Positions 18,800-28,510 of a DNA stretch of 64,000 nt are shown here, one piece after another (within the stretch, counting starts at the first letter, position 1; every line of letters begins with the position of its first letter). Made by a program: the position numbers and the translations under genes. The DNA lies in NCBI RefSeq assembly GCF_020682705.1, contig NZ_JAGTTN010000008.1:1-64000 (forward strand). Reading direction: 5' to 3'. A model generated the notes under the pieces. That model ran no database searches and was not told where the DNA came from. It was given only the letters and a program-made list of their open reading frames with translations. Source of the stretch: Microbacterium allomyrinae. Lineage in GTDB: Bacteria > Actinomycetota > Actinomycetes > Actinomycetales > Microbacteriaceae.

Positions 18800-19423
18800 A
18801 TGATCCGGCAGAGACGGCACCCGGCGGCAACGCAGCGCACCGTTCGCCTCGAAGCGTTCACCGACGGCGTCTTCGCGATCGCCGCGACGCTGCTCGTGCT
18901 CGATCTCACCGAGCACTCGCTGGGCGAGGTGTCGAGCGACGCCGAACTGTGGGCCGCGCTCGGCGGCATGGGGCAGCTGTTCATCAACTTCGCGCTGAGC
19001 TTCGTCCTGCTGTGCCTTCTGTGGATGGTGCACGTGCAGCAGTTCGAGCACGTCGCGCGCGTGGACTCGGCGCTGACCTGGCTCAACAACGCACGGCTCC
19101 TGTTCGTCGTCCTCGTGCCGTTCGCCACCGGCCTCACCACCGAGTACTCGGAGTTCCTGGCGGGACGCCTGGTGATGCCGGTGACGTTCTTCCTCGCCAT
19201 CCTGTTCAGCTGGGTGCAGTGGCAGTGGGCGGCGAGGAACCGCGAGGTGATGCTCCCCGAGCTGTCGGCGGCCGATACCGCCGCCTACGGGCGCGCATCG
19301 CTCAGCGCGATGATCATCGCCGGCCTGGTCGTGATCCTGGCGCCGTTCGTCGGATCGATCGCGTTCGTGCTGTTCCTGCTGGACGGCGTGCTCACCCGCG
19401 TGCTGCGCGGAAAGGGCGACTGA
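18800..19423 (+). CDS. TMEM175-family (DUF1211) potassium-channel-like protein
   Basis: This 207-residue membrane protein has the family signature RLEAFTDGVFAIAATLLVLD at the first helix (FSDGVFAIA in the consensus) and about six helices in all. Prokaryotic TMEM175 proteins are K+ channels in which the first helix lines the pore. The ATG is chosen because it starts the conserved segment and follows a leaderless-type -10. It is followed by a palindromic repeat and a convergent MFS gene. Confidence 0.85.
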   Translation: MIRQRRHPAATQRTVRLEAFTDGVFAIAATLLVLDLTEHSLGEVSSDAELWAALGGMGQLFINFALSFVLLCLLWMVHVQQFEHVARVDSALTWLNNARLLFVVLVPFATGLTTEYSEFLAGRLVMPVTFFLAILFSWVQWQWAARNREVMLPELSAADTAAYGRASLSAMIIAGLVVILAPFVGSIAFVLFLLDGVLTRVLRGKGD

Positions 19424-19466
19424 CCGGCACGAATGCCGCTCAGCCGCCCTCCGGGATGGTCCACAT

Positions 19467-19533
19467 CGTGTGCTCTCACCGAGCGCACGCGCTGCTAGCG
19501 CGCGGTGCGTGTGTTGTCGGCGAGAGCACATGA
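19467..19533. repeat. 67-bp palindromic element, copy B
   Basis: The outer arms TGTGCTCTC (left) and GAGAGCACA (right) pair perfectly, and inner GC-rich arms continue the hairpin. It lies between two convergent genes, where it could terminate both. It is homologous to 10611-10677. Confidence 0.65.
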
Positions 19534-19557
19534 AGTGAACACGGGGTGAGGTGGGGA

Positions 19558-21048
19558 TCAGGGGCGCATCGCGAGGTCGGCGTCGGAGCTCGCCGCGTTC
19601 GTCGGGGCTGCGGCATCCGTCGTCGACCGTCCGGCAGGAAGCCACAACGCGACCACCGTCGCGATGAAGAGCACCGCAGCTCCGGTGAACACGGCCGGGC
19701 GCGCGGCATCGACGTACTGGTCGGGGAGCAGCTCGCCCCCGGCGCTCACGAAGATCGCGGTCATCACGGCGGTGCCCAGGGCCACCCCCAGTTCGCGCAC
19801 CGTCGAGTTGACACCGGACGCCTTGGCGTGGTCGATCAGTCCCAGCGTCGCCAGCAGAGCGGTGGCCGACGGGGCGAATACGAGCGCCATTCCGACGCCG
19901 GCCATGATGAACGGCGCGATGAGTGCGGGGTAGTCGAGGTCGGTCGACATCACGGCGGCGATCCAGGTGAGGGCGACAGCCTGCAGGCCGAGTCCCGTCA
20001 CCATGAGCACGCGCGTTCCGATGCGAGGGGCGAGCATGCCCGCGATCGGCGCGATGATCATCGGCGCGAGGGTCCAGGGAGTCGTCTGCACGGCGGCCTC
20101 GAGCGGTGACGAGCCCTGCACGACCTGCAGGTACTGGATGAGGATGAACACCGCGCCGAACGTGCCGAAGCTGAACGCGAAGCCGATGACGTTCGTCACC
20201 GAGAAGGAGCGGTCGCGGAAGAGCCGCAGCGGCACGAGCGGCGCCTTGGACCGGGTCTGCCAGACGAGGAAGACGGCGAGCAGCGCGACGCCGATCGCGA
20301 TCTCGGCGATGACCCCGAGGGAATCCCAGCCGTCGTCGTTGCCGCGCACGATCGCGTGCACCAGGGCGAGGACGCCGGCGGCTGCCAGGACCGCACCGGG
20401 AACGTCGATGCGCTGGCGCGCGCCGAAGTCGTTGTTCAGCACGAGGAGTGCGAGCGGGATGGCGATGATCGCGACCGGCACGTTGATCCAGAAGATCGCC
20501 TGCCAGTTCCAGCCCTCCATGATCGCCCCGCCGATGAGCGGGCCGACCGCGACGCCGAGACCCGAGACGCCGCCCCAGATGCCGATAGCCAGAGGTCTCC
20601 GCGCCGGCGAGACGCCACCGCTCAGCAGTGCGAGCGACAGCGGCAGCACTCCGGCGCCGCCGATGCCCTGCAGTGCACGGGCGGCGATGAGCTGGCCCGG
20701 GTCGGTGCTGAGAGCGGCGAGGGCCGATCCGATGCCGAACACGGCGATGCCGATCGCGAACACCGTGCGACGCCCGAACCGGTCGCCGAGTGCCGATGCG
20801 ACGAGGATGGCGCCTGCGAAGGCGAGCGTGTAGGCGTTGACGAACCACTGCAGCTCTTCGACGCTCGCTCCCATCTCGGAGTGCAGCACCGGCAGAGCGT
20901 TGGTCATCACGAGGTTGTCGAGCGTCGCCATGAACATGGGGAGCGATGCCGCGGCGACGATGAGCGCGAAGGGGCGAGGCCGGCGCGGCGCGCGTCCGCC
21001 GGCGAGGGCGTCGACGTCGGCCGTCGAGGCGGGGGATTCGATGGTCAT
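19558..21048 (-). CDS. DHA2-type MFS drug exporter
   Basis: This 496-residue protein of the EmrB/QacA (14-helix) subfamily has motif A-like GDRFGRRTVFAIGIAVFGIG, the motif C region GIGGAGVLPLSLALLSGGV, and a long central region. The ATG at 21048 has GGAG seven bases upstream. Divergence from a TetR gene with two palindromic operators between them indicates inducible efflux of a compound sensed by that regulator. The substrate is unknown. Confidence 0.88.
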   Translation of the reverse strand: MTIESPASTADVDALAGGRAPRRPRPFALIVAAASLPMFMATLDNLVMTNALPVLHSEMGASVEELQWFVNAYTLAFAGAILVASALGDRFGRRTVFAIGIAVFGIGSALAALSTDPGQLIAARALQGIGGAGVLPLSLALLSGGVSPARRPLAIGIWGGVSGLGVAVGPLIGGAIMEGWNWQAIFWINVPVAIIAIPLALLVLNNDFGARQRIDVPGAVLAAAGVLALVHAIVRGNDDGWDSLGVIAEIAIGVALLAVFLVWQTRSKAPLVPLRLFRDRSFSVTNVIGFAFSFGTFGAVFILIQYLQVVQGSSPLEAAVQTTPWTLAPMIIAPIAGMLAPRIGTRVLMVTGLGLQAVALTWIAAVMSTDLDYPALIAPFIMAGVGMALVFAPSATALLATLGLIDHAKASGVNSTVRELGVALGTAVMTAIFVSAGGELLPDQYVDAARPAVFTGAAVLFIATVVALWLPAGRSTTDAAAPTNAASSDADLAMRP

Positions 21049-21060
21049 GAGGTCTCCGGT

Positions 21061-21110
21061 AGTAATTGGATGATTACTTACGAGGATCAATGTAGTAATC
21101 GACTGATTAC
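21061..21110. promoter_or_regulatory. Two TetR-type operators between the MFS and TetR genes
   Basis: AGTAAT-tggatg-ATTACT (21061-21078) and GTAATC-gact-GATTAC (21095-21110) share the GTAAT/ATTAC half-site. Both lie in the divergent promoter region and are much more AT-rich than their surroundings. They are probably bound by the adjacent TetR protein to control both genes. Confidence 0.7.
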
Positions 21111-21130
21111 AAAGTCAAGTCATTCGCTGA

Positions 21131-21136
21131 TAACCT
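21131..21136 (+). promoter_or_regulatory. Leaderless-type -10 (TAACCT) of the tetR gene
   Basis: TAACCT lies 6 nt before ATG 21143, and operator 2 ends about 20 bp upstream of it, so repressor binding would block this promoter. Confidence 0.5.
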
Positions 21137-21142
21137 TTCGAC

Positions 21143-21787
21143 ATGACCACTCCGCGAGCCGACGTCGCCGTCGACGAAGCCGCTGCCGATCCCGTCAAGC
21201 GCCTGTCGTCGGACGAACGGCGGCGGCAGATCCTCGTCGCGGCGCTCGCCGTCTTCGGCGCCCGCGGGTACGAGGGCGCGACGACCGATGAGGTCGCGCG
21301 CGCGGCCGGAGTGAGCCAGCCCTACGTCGTGCGCCTGTTCGGGTCGAAGGAGAATCTCTACCTCGCGACCATCGACGACGCCCTGTCGCGGATGCTGGCG
21401 GGCTTCCGTGCCGCGCTCGCCGCCGACGACCCCGAGCGGCCGGCCGGCAAGCGCATCGGCCAGGCCTACGTCGACCTGCTCGAGGTGCGGGGACTGCATC
21501 AGACACTCGCCAACGCGTATCTGATGGGGAGCCATCCCGTCATCGGCCCGGCCGCGCGCCGGGGGTTCGCCGCGGTGTGGCGCTTCTTCCGCGACGAGCT
21601 GGGGCTCGGAGCCGACGAGGCCCGGGTGTTCATGGCCGAGGGCATGCTCATCAGCACGATGATCGGTCTGCGCCTCGTCGACGACTACGGCTCGGATCCG
21701 CAGATCACCGAGCTTTTCCGCTCGTGCTTCCCCACCGAGATGCCCCATATCCTCGACCTGGTTCCGCGGGGCACCGAGCGCTGGTGA
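21143..21787 (+). CDS. TetR-family transcriptional regulator
   Basis: This 214-residue regulator has an N-terminal HTH (RRQILVAALAVFGARGYEGA, TTDEVARAAGVSQPYVVRLF, GSKENLYLATIDDAL) and a variable C-terminal ligand domain. It is divergent from the MFS exporter gene with paired operators between them, and it most likely represses that gene and itself. Confidence 0.9.
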   Translation: MTTPRADVAVDEAAADPVKRLSSDERRRQILVAALAVFGARGYEGATTDEVARAAGVSQPYVVRLFGSKENLYLATIDDALSRMLAGFRAALAADDPERPAGKRIGQAYVDLLEVRGLHQTLANAYLMGSHPVIGPAARRGFAAVWRFFRDELGLGADEARVFMAEGMLISTMIGLRLVDDYGSDPQITELFRSCFPTEMPHILDLVPRGTERW

Positions 21788-21827
21788 CACCGGTGATCCG
21801 ACGGTTCCGTCCGTCGGCGCCCCGGCG

Positions 21828-21833
21828 TATCGT
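21828..21833 (+). promoter_or_regulatory. Leaderless-type -10 (TATCGT) of the DUF2277 gene
   Basis: TATCGT lies 7 nt before ATG 21841 and there is no Shine-Dalgarno sequence. Confidence 0.45.
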
Positions 21834-21840
21834 CTTGGGC

Positions 21841-22119
21841 ATGTGCCGGAACATCCACACGCTCCACAACTTCGAGCCCGCCGCCACCTCTGACGAGGTC
21901 GACGCCGCAGCGCTCCAGTACGTGCGCAAGATCGCGGGCACGACGAAGCCGTCGAAGGCGAACCAAGAGGCCTTCGACCGCGCCGTCCACGAGATCGCCC
22001 ACATCACCCAGCACCTGCTCGACGACCTCGTCGCCGTCGCACCGCCGAAGAACCGCGAGGTCGAGGCGGCCAAGGCCCGCGAGCGCGCGATCAAGTCGGG
22101 CCGCTACGCCGCAGCGTGA
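21841..22119 (+). CDS. DUF2277 family protein
   Basis: This 92-residue protein starts MCRNIHTLHNFEPAATSDEV and continues with LQYVRKIAGTTKPSKANQEA, the diagnostic pattern of DUF2277. The function of the family is unknown. The start is fixed by the conserved MCRNI beginning and a -10 hexamer seven bases upstream. The C terminus is basic (KNREVEAAKARERAIKSGRY). A cluster of palindromic repeats follows. Confidence 0.88.
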   Translation: MCRNIHTLHNFEPAATSDEVDAAALQYVRKIAGTTKPSKANQEAFDRAVHEIAHITQHLLDDLVAVAPPKNREVEAAKARERAIKSGRYAAA

Positions 22120-22146
22120 CCTCTTCGTCCTCGGCGGGTGGATCCT

Positions 22147-22291
22147 CGGATGCACCGCGTCGGTGACGAGACCGCGAGCGCGCAGCGGATGCACCGCGTC
22201 GGTGACGAGCCGCGAGCGCGCAGTGGATACACCGCATTCGCGACGAGACACCGTGGTGGCGGTGGTGTCTCGTCGCGGATGTGGTGTATCC
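22147..22291. repeat. GGATACACC-family palindrome with two solo half-units
   Basis: Units at 22147-22185 and 22186-22223 share CGGATGCACCGCGTCGGTGA. The third (22225-22252) has a matching right arm at 22264-22291, giving a 28-bp stem with two mismatches and an 11-nt loop. The 67-bp palindrome recurs twice at 58486-58634. Confidence 0.7.
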
Positions 22292-22388
22292 CGGTGCCTG
22301 AGGGCGGCGGGACGAAACGCGCGTGAGCAGATAAGCTGGTCGGCTCCCCGAACGGCGATGGATGCCGCACGGAGCAGACAGGAACACC

Positions 22389-24077
<1,689 letters not shown>

Positions 24078-24081
24078 CGAG

Positions 24082-24146
24082 CGGATGCCGCGGGCCCGCG
24101 GCATCCGTCCCCCACCCCTCCCGACCGCGCGCGCGGTCGGGAGGGG
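24082..24146 (+). terminator. Double perfect-palindrome terminator after the ABC-F gene
   Basis: Two perfect palindromes lie in tandem: 24082-24107 (13-bp arms, CGGATGCCGCGGG) and 24115-24146 (16-bp arms, CCCCTCCCGACCGCGC). They come directly after the ABC-F stop and before the guaB3 promoter. Confidence 0.7.
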
Positions 24147-24165
24147 CGGTGCGAACCCCGCCGGG

Positions 24166-24171
24166 TAGGCT
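24166..24171 (+). promoter_or_regulatory. Leaderless-type -10 (TAGGCT) of guaB3
   Basis: TAGGCT lies 6 nt before GTG 24178. No ribosome-binding site is visible, which supports GTG 24178 over the in-frame ATG at 24184. Confidence 0.55.
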
Positions 24172-24177
24172 GGCCTG

Positions 24178-25302
24178 GTGAGCATGGACATCGAACTCGG
24201 TCGCGCCAAGCGCGCGCGTCGCGCCTACACGTTCGACGACATCGCGGTGGTGCCCTCGCGGCGCACGCGCAACCCCGAGGATGTCTCGACGACCTGGACG
24301 ATCGATGCGTTCAGCTTCGACATTCCGGTGCTGGGCGCCCCGATGGACTCCGTCGTGAGCCCGCAGACCGCGATCATGCTCGGCCAGCTGGGCGGCTTGG
24401 GCGTCCTCGATCTCGAGGGCCTCTGGACGCGCTACGACGATGCGGCTCCGCTGCTCGCCGAGATCGCGGGCCTCGAGAAGGCCGCCGCGACCCGCCGCAT
24501 GCAGGAGCTGTACGCCGAGCCGATCAAGCCCGAGCTCGTGCGCGACCGGCTCGCCGAGATCCGCGCGGCCGGTGTCACGGTCGCCGGCTCCCTCACGCCT
24601 CAGCGCACGCAGGAGCTCTACGAGACGGTCGTCGCCGCCGGCGTCGACCTGTTCGTGATCCGCGGCACCACGGTCTCTGCCGAGCACGTCTCGAGCGTCG
24701 ACGAGCCCCTCAACCTGAAGAAGTTCATCTACGACCTCGATGTTCCGGTCATCGTGGGCGGCGCCGCCACCTACACCGCGGCGCTGCACCTCATGCGCAC
24801 CGGAGCCGCGGGCGTGCTCGTCGGGTTCGGCGGGGGAGCGGCGTCGACGACGCGTGCCACCCTGGGCCTGCACGCGCCCATGGCGACGGCCGTCGCCGAT
24901 GTCGCCGGCGCACGCCGCGACTACCTCGACGAGTCGGGCGGGCGCTACGTCCACGTCATCGCGGACGGCGGGGTGGGCACCTCGGGCGACATCGTCAAGG
25001 CGCTGGCGATGGGTGCCGATGCGGTCATGCTCGGCGTCGCCCTCGCACGCGCGACGGATGCGCCCGGCAAGGGCTTCCACTGGGGCCCCGAGGCCCACCA
25101 CCCGAAGCTGCCCCGCGGTCGCCGCGTCAAGGTCGATCAGGTCGGTTCGCTCGAAGAGATCCTCTACGGTCCCGCGCCCGTCGCGGACGGCACGGCCAAC
25201 CTGATCGGCGCCCTCCGCAAGTCGATGGCCACCACCGGGTACTCCGACCTCAAGGAGTTCCAGCGGGTAGAGGTCGTCGTCGCGCCGTACGCCGCCGGAT
25301 GA
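24178..25302 (+). CDS. guaB3: GuaB3-family IMP dehydrogenase-related protein
   Basis: This 374-residue barrel has the family start MDIELGRAKRARRAYTFDDI, the IMPDH core segments (GAPMDSVVSPQTAIMLGQLG, HVIADGGVGTSGDIVKALAM) and no CBS domains. Where IMPDH has the nucleophilic Cys (GPGSICTTR), this protein has GGGAASTTR, with Ser instead. It therefore probably does not carry out the IMPDH reaction. A cyanobacterial GuaB3 has been reported to act as a GMP reductase, but the role in actinobacteria is open. The 3' end overlaps the SURF1 gene by 4 bp. Confidence 0.88.
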   Translation: MSMDIELGRAKRARRAYTFDDIAVVPSRRTRNPEDVSTTWTIDAFSFDIPVLGAPMDSVVSPQTAIMLGQLGGLGVLDLEGLWTRYDDAAPLLAEIAGLEKAAATRRMQELYAEPIKPELVRDRLAEIRAAGVTVAGSLTPQRTQELYETVVAAGVDLFVIRGTTVSAEHVSSVDEPLNLKKFIYDLDVPVIVGGAATYTAALHLMRTGAAGVLVGFGGGAASTTRATLGLHAPMATAVADVAGARRDYLDESGGRYVHVIADGGVGTSGDIVKALAMGADAVMLGVALARATDAPGKGFHWGPEAHHPKLPRGRRVKVDQVGSLEEILYGPAPVADGTANLIGALRKSMATTGYSDLKEFQRVEVVVAPYAAG

Positions 25303-26195
25303 CGCGAGCTGTGACCGACCCCTCGACAGGCGCCGAGCCCTCGCAGGGCCCGGAATCCGGCGCGGCCGCAGGGTCCGCACCACCGGTCGAGGCGTTCCCG
25401 CCCACGCTGCGCGAGGTCATGCTGCGGCCGCAGTGGATCGGTCTGCTTCTCCTGTGCCTGGCGGTGGCGGCGGTCTTCGCGTGGCTGGGCCAATGGCAGC
25501 TGGGTCGGGCGATCGACACCGATCCGCCGGTGGCGGGCGCGACCGAAGTGGTACAGCCGCTCGTCGATGTCGCCGCTCCGGGCGAGTACCTCTCCGAGCC
25601 GGCCGTGGGCCAGCGCGTCGAGACCACGGGCACATGGGTGCCCGGAGATTTCCTGCTCGTCGAGTCGCGGTACAACGACGGCGTCGAGGGGTATTGGGTG
25701 ACCGGTCAGCTGCGCCTCGACACGACCGAGACGCCGACATCGGTGGCCGTCGCGCTCGGCTGGGCTGCGAGTGAGGCCGAGGCTCTGGAGGCCGTGGACC
25801 GGCTCGAGGCCGAGTCGAGCGGCACGCGGCCCGAGGTGGTCGATGTGACCGGCAGGCTCATCTCCGACGAGGGTCCTGTTCTCCCACGCTCCTCTGCGGA
25901 TCCGCAGACCATGACGCGGATGTCGCCCGCCGCGCTCCTGGGGCGCTGGCACGACGTGGATCGCCTCGACGTGTATCGTCCGTACATCGCGTCCACGGCG
26001 CCGTTCGGCGGCCTCTCCGCGATCTCGTCGCCCGCACCGGACGAGCGCTCGAACGTCAACTGGCTCAACATCTTCTACGCCGCCGAGTGGGCGGTGTTCG
26101 CCGGCTTCGCGTTCTACCTCTGGTACCGCCTCGCCCGTGACGCGTGGGAGAAGGAGCTCGAGGACTTCGAGGACGCCGCGGCCGAAGCGCCCTGA
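25299..26195 (+). CDS. SURF1 family cytochrome oxidase assembly protein
   Basis: This 298-residue protein has the SURF1 layout: an N-terminal helix (WIGLLLLCLAVAAVFAWLG followed by QWQLGRA, the family signature), a large extracytoplasmic domain (GQRVETTGTWVPGDFLLVES, YWVTGQLRL) and a C-terminal helix (NWLNIFYAAEWAVFAGFAFY). SURF1 helps haem insertion into aa3-type cytochrome c oxidase. The ATG overlaps the guaB3 stop. The SURF1-guaB3 link is positional only. Confidence 0.9.
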   Translation: MTRAVTDPSTGAEPSQGPESGAAAGSAPPVEAFPPTLREVMLRPQWIGLLLLCLAVAAVFAWLGQWQLGRAIDTDPPVAGATEVVQPLVDVAAPGEYLSEPAVGQRVETTGTWVPGDFLLVESRYNDGVEGYWVTGQLRLDTTETPTSVAVALGWAASEAEALEAVDRLEAESSGTRPEVVDVTGRLISDEGPVLPRSSADPQTMTRMSPAALLGRWHDVDRLDVYRPYIASTAPFGGLSAISSPAPDERSNVNWLNIFYAAEWAVFAGFAFYLWYRLARDAWEKELEDFEDAAAEAP

Positions 26196-26503
26196 ACCGA
26201 TCGTCCGACGGGTCGGACTTGTTGGACCCGGGCGTGAAACTCCATTCACCTGAATCTTTTTCAGGGGAACGTGAACGGATGGTGTCCGCACCCCGTCCGA
26301 GAGTGGTCGCCCCCCGCTCCGCAGCACGTCGGGTGAGGGAACTTCAGCGGACGATCTGAACAGTCGGCGAAGTCCCGGCGAACCCGCCGATCCCACTCCG
26401 ATGCGTCGACAGACTCTTCCTCGGGCCCGCCGCACTGGCGGGCCTGCGCCATGTGCGCTGACCGAGCCGCACCCGAAGCGGCTCTCTCGAGAGGTGATCC
26501 CGC
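26196..26503. other. Noncoding region before the phosphatase genes
   Basis: This is 308 bp without a credible gene. A hairpin TTCACCTGAA-tcttt-TTCAGGGGAA (26247-26271, one mismatch) may end the SURF1 transcript. The adjacent GTGAACGG and the reverse-strand GTTCACGTTC loosely resemble actinobacterial PhoP direct-repeat boxes, which would suit phosphatase genes, but the match is weak. Confidence 0.35.
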
Positions 26504-28507
26504 GTGCCCCGAATCGGACGTCCCGCATTGATCACGGCAGGTTTCCTTGCCGCGACCATCGGTCTGAGCAGCATGGCAGGAGGAGTCGCGGTCGCCGCCG
26601 GCGGTGGCCTCGCCCCGCCCGCCGTCGACCCCGTCACGATCCACAAGCCCACCGCCGTTCCCGATCGCGTGATCCTCACGCCGACCGTGTCGCCGACGAC
26701 GAGCCAGTCCGTGACATGGCGCACTTCCGATGCGGTCACCGCACCTCAGGTGCAGTGGGCGCTCAGCGGTCCCAGCCTGATCACGGGCGCTCAGACGCTC
26801 GCCGCTGCGAGCAGCGTGCAGTTCGACGCCAACCTCGGCTACCCGGTGGCGCATCACTCGGCCACCATCGAGGGCCTGGAGCCGGGCACGGTGTACGTCT
26901 ATCGCGTCGGCGACGGCGAGACGTGGAGCGAGTGGCTCGAGTTCACCACGGCGACCGACCAGGTCGGCGGCTTCAGCTTCCTCGTGCAGGGCGACGCCCA
27001 GAACGACAACAAGGCCTACACGTCGCGCGCCTTCCGCGCCGCGTTCGAGGCGCGCCCCTACGCGCGTGCCGTCGTCCACGCCGGCGACCTCATCGACACC
27101 GAGACGAGCGACGCGGAGTGGGGCGAGTGGCACGAGGCCGCCGCGTTCGCGAACCAGTACCTCAACGTGATCGCCTCGACCGGAAACCACGAGTACTACC
27201 CCGGCCCCGACCTCTCCCGCTATTGGGGTGCGCAGTTCGAGTACCCCCGCAACGGGCCCGTTGGCCAGGAGTCGCTCACCGAGACGGTCTATTACGTCGA
27301 CTACCAGGGTGTGCGCTTCATCAGCCTCGATTCGACGCAGGGCTTCAACGCCGACTCGCGCGCGGCCCAGACGGCGTGGCTCGAGGGCATCCTCGCCGAC
27401 AACCCCAACGACTGGACCGTGGTGTCCTTCCACCACCCGGTCTTCTCGGTCACCAGCGGTCGCGACAACGCGACGCTGCGCGAGTCGTGGCTCCCGGTCT
27501 TCGAGAAGTACGACGTCGACCTCGTCGTGCAGGGCCACGATCACGCGTACGGCCGCGGGAACCTGATCGCGAACGAGCAGAACCTGCCCGAGGGCGCGGA
27601 TGCCGCGACCAGCCACACCGGTCCCGTGTACCTCGTGAGCGTCGCCGGGCCGAAGATGTACGTCCCCGACCCCGAGGAGTCGAACAACTGGACGGCGAAC
27701 GACGCGAACCTGCGTGTCGTCGGCCGCGACATCCAGCTCTTCCAGACGGTCGACGTGACCGAAGACGGCCGCATGCACGTCGAGGCGCGCACCGTCGACG
27801 GCGCGTTGTTCGACGCCTTCACGATCACGAAGGATGCCGACGGCAAGATCGTGACGGATGCCGACGCCTGGGCGGGCGGTCCCGGCTCGACCCGGGAGGG
27901 TGTCGCACCGCCGGCGCTGCCCGTGGACCCGGTGGATCCGGTGGATCCGGTGGATCCGGTGGACCCGGTGGATCCCGTGGATCCGGTCGATCCGGTCGAT
28001 CCGGTCGATCCGGTCGATCCGGTGGACCCTGTCGATCCGGTCGATCCGGTGGACCCTGTCGATCCGGTCGATCCGACGGACCCGACGGACCCTGCAACCG
28101 ACGAGCCGATCCTGACCCTCAGTGACACCTCGGTCGCCCCGGGCGGCCAGCTCACCATCGGTGCCACGGGCTTCCTCGGCGGTGAACGCGTAGCGATCGA
28201 GCTGCACTCCACTCCCGTCACGCTGGCACTGTCCACCGCGACCGACGCGGGTGCCGTGAGCTCCACGGTGACCATCCCGCAGGATGCCGCCGCCGGCGAG
28301 CACTCGATCATCGTGCGCGGTCTCGAGTCGGGCCGGAGCGCCAGCGTCGACATCATCGTGACCCGTGCCCCGGGCACCCCCGCCGGCGCCCTGCCGGCCA
28401 CCGGCGGCGAGCTTCCGCTCGCGCTCATCTCCGTCGGCGCAGCCCTCGCGCTCGGCGGCGGCGTCCTCGTCACCCGAACCCTCCTCCGAAACCGAAAGGC
28501 AGCCTGA
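26504..28507 (+). CDS. Sortase-anchored purple-acid-phosphatase-like protein
   Basis: This 667-residue secreted protein has a signal peptide (residues 1 to about 37), an FN3-like N domain ([20 protein letters not shown]), then a metallophosphoesterase core with metal motifs [25 protein letters not shown] and [10 protein letters not shown]. These match purple acid phosphatases. Residue 473 onward is a linker of 17 Pro-Val-Asp units and two Pro-Thr-Asp units, then an Ig-like domain. It ends in the sorting signal LPATGGELP with a hydrophobic helix and the basic tail RNRKAA, so it should be wall-anchored. The GTG start follows AGAGGTGATCC. A related secreted phosphatase begins 4 bp after its stop. 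Confidence 0.88.
   Translation: MPRIGRPALITAGFLAATIGLSSMAGGVAVAAGGGLAPPAVDPVTIHKPTAVPDRVILTPTVSPTTSQSVTWRTSDAVTAPQVQWALSGPSLITGAQTLAAASSVQFDANLGYPVAHHSATIEGLEPGTVYVYRVGDGETWSEWLEFTTATDQVGGFSFLVQGDAQNDNKAYTSRAFRAAFEARPYARAVVHAGDLIDTETSDAEWGEWHEAAAFANQYLNVIASTGNHEYYPGPDLSRYWGAQFEYPRNGPVGQESLTETVYYVDYQGVRFISLDSTQGFNADSRAAQTAWLEGILADNPNDWTVVSFHHPVFSVTSGRDNATLRESWLPVFEKYDVDLVVQGHDHAYGRGNLIANEQNLPEGADAATSHTGPVYLVSVAGPKMYVPDPEESNNWTANDANLRVVGRDIQLFQTVDVTEDGRMHVEARTVDGALFDAFTITKDADGKIVTDADAWAGGPGSTREGVAPPALPVDPVDPVDPVDPVDPVDPVDPVDPVDPVDPVDPVDPVDPVDPVDPVDPVDPTDPTDPATDEPILTLSDTSVAPGGQLTIGATGFLGGERVAIELHSTPVTLALSTATDAGAVSSTVTIPQDAAAGEHSIIVRGLESGRSASVDIIVTRAPGTPAGALPATGGELPLALISVGAALALGGGVLVTRTLLRNRKAA
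27920..28090 (+). repeat. Tandem Pro-Val-Asp coding repeat
   Basis: Nine-base units CCG-GTG/GTC-GAT/GAC are repeated 17 times, followed by two CCG-ACG-GAC units, in frame. Length variation by slippage would lengthen or shorten the wall-spanning stalk of the phosphatase in 3-residue steps. Confidence 0.85.
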
Positions 28508-28510
28508 CCG

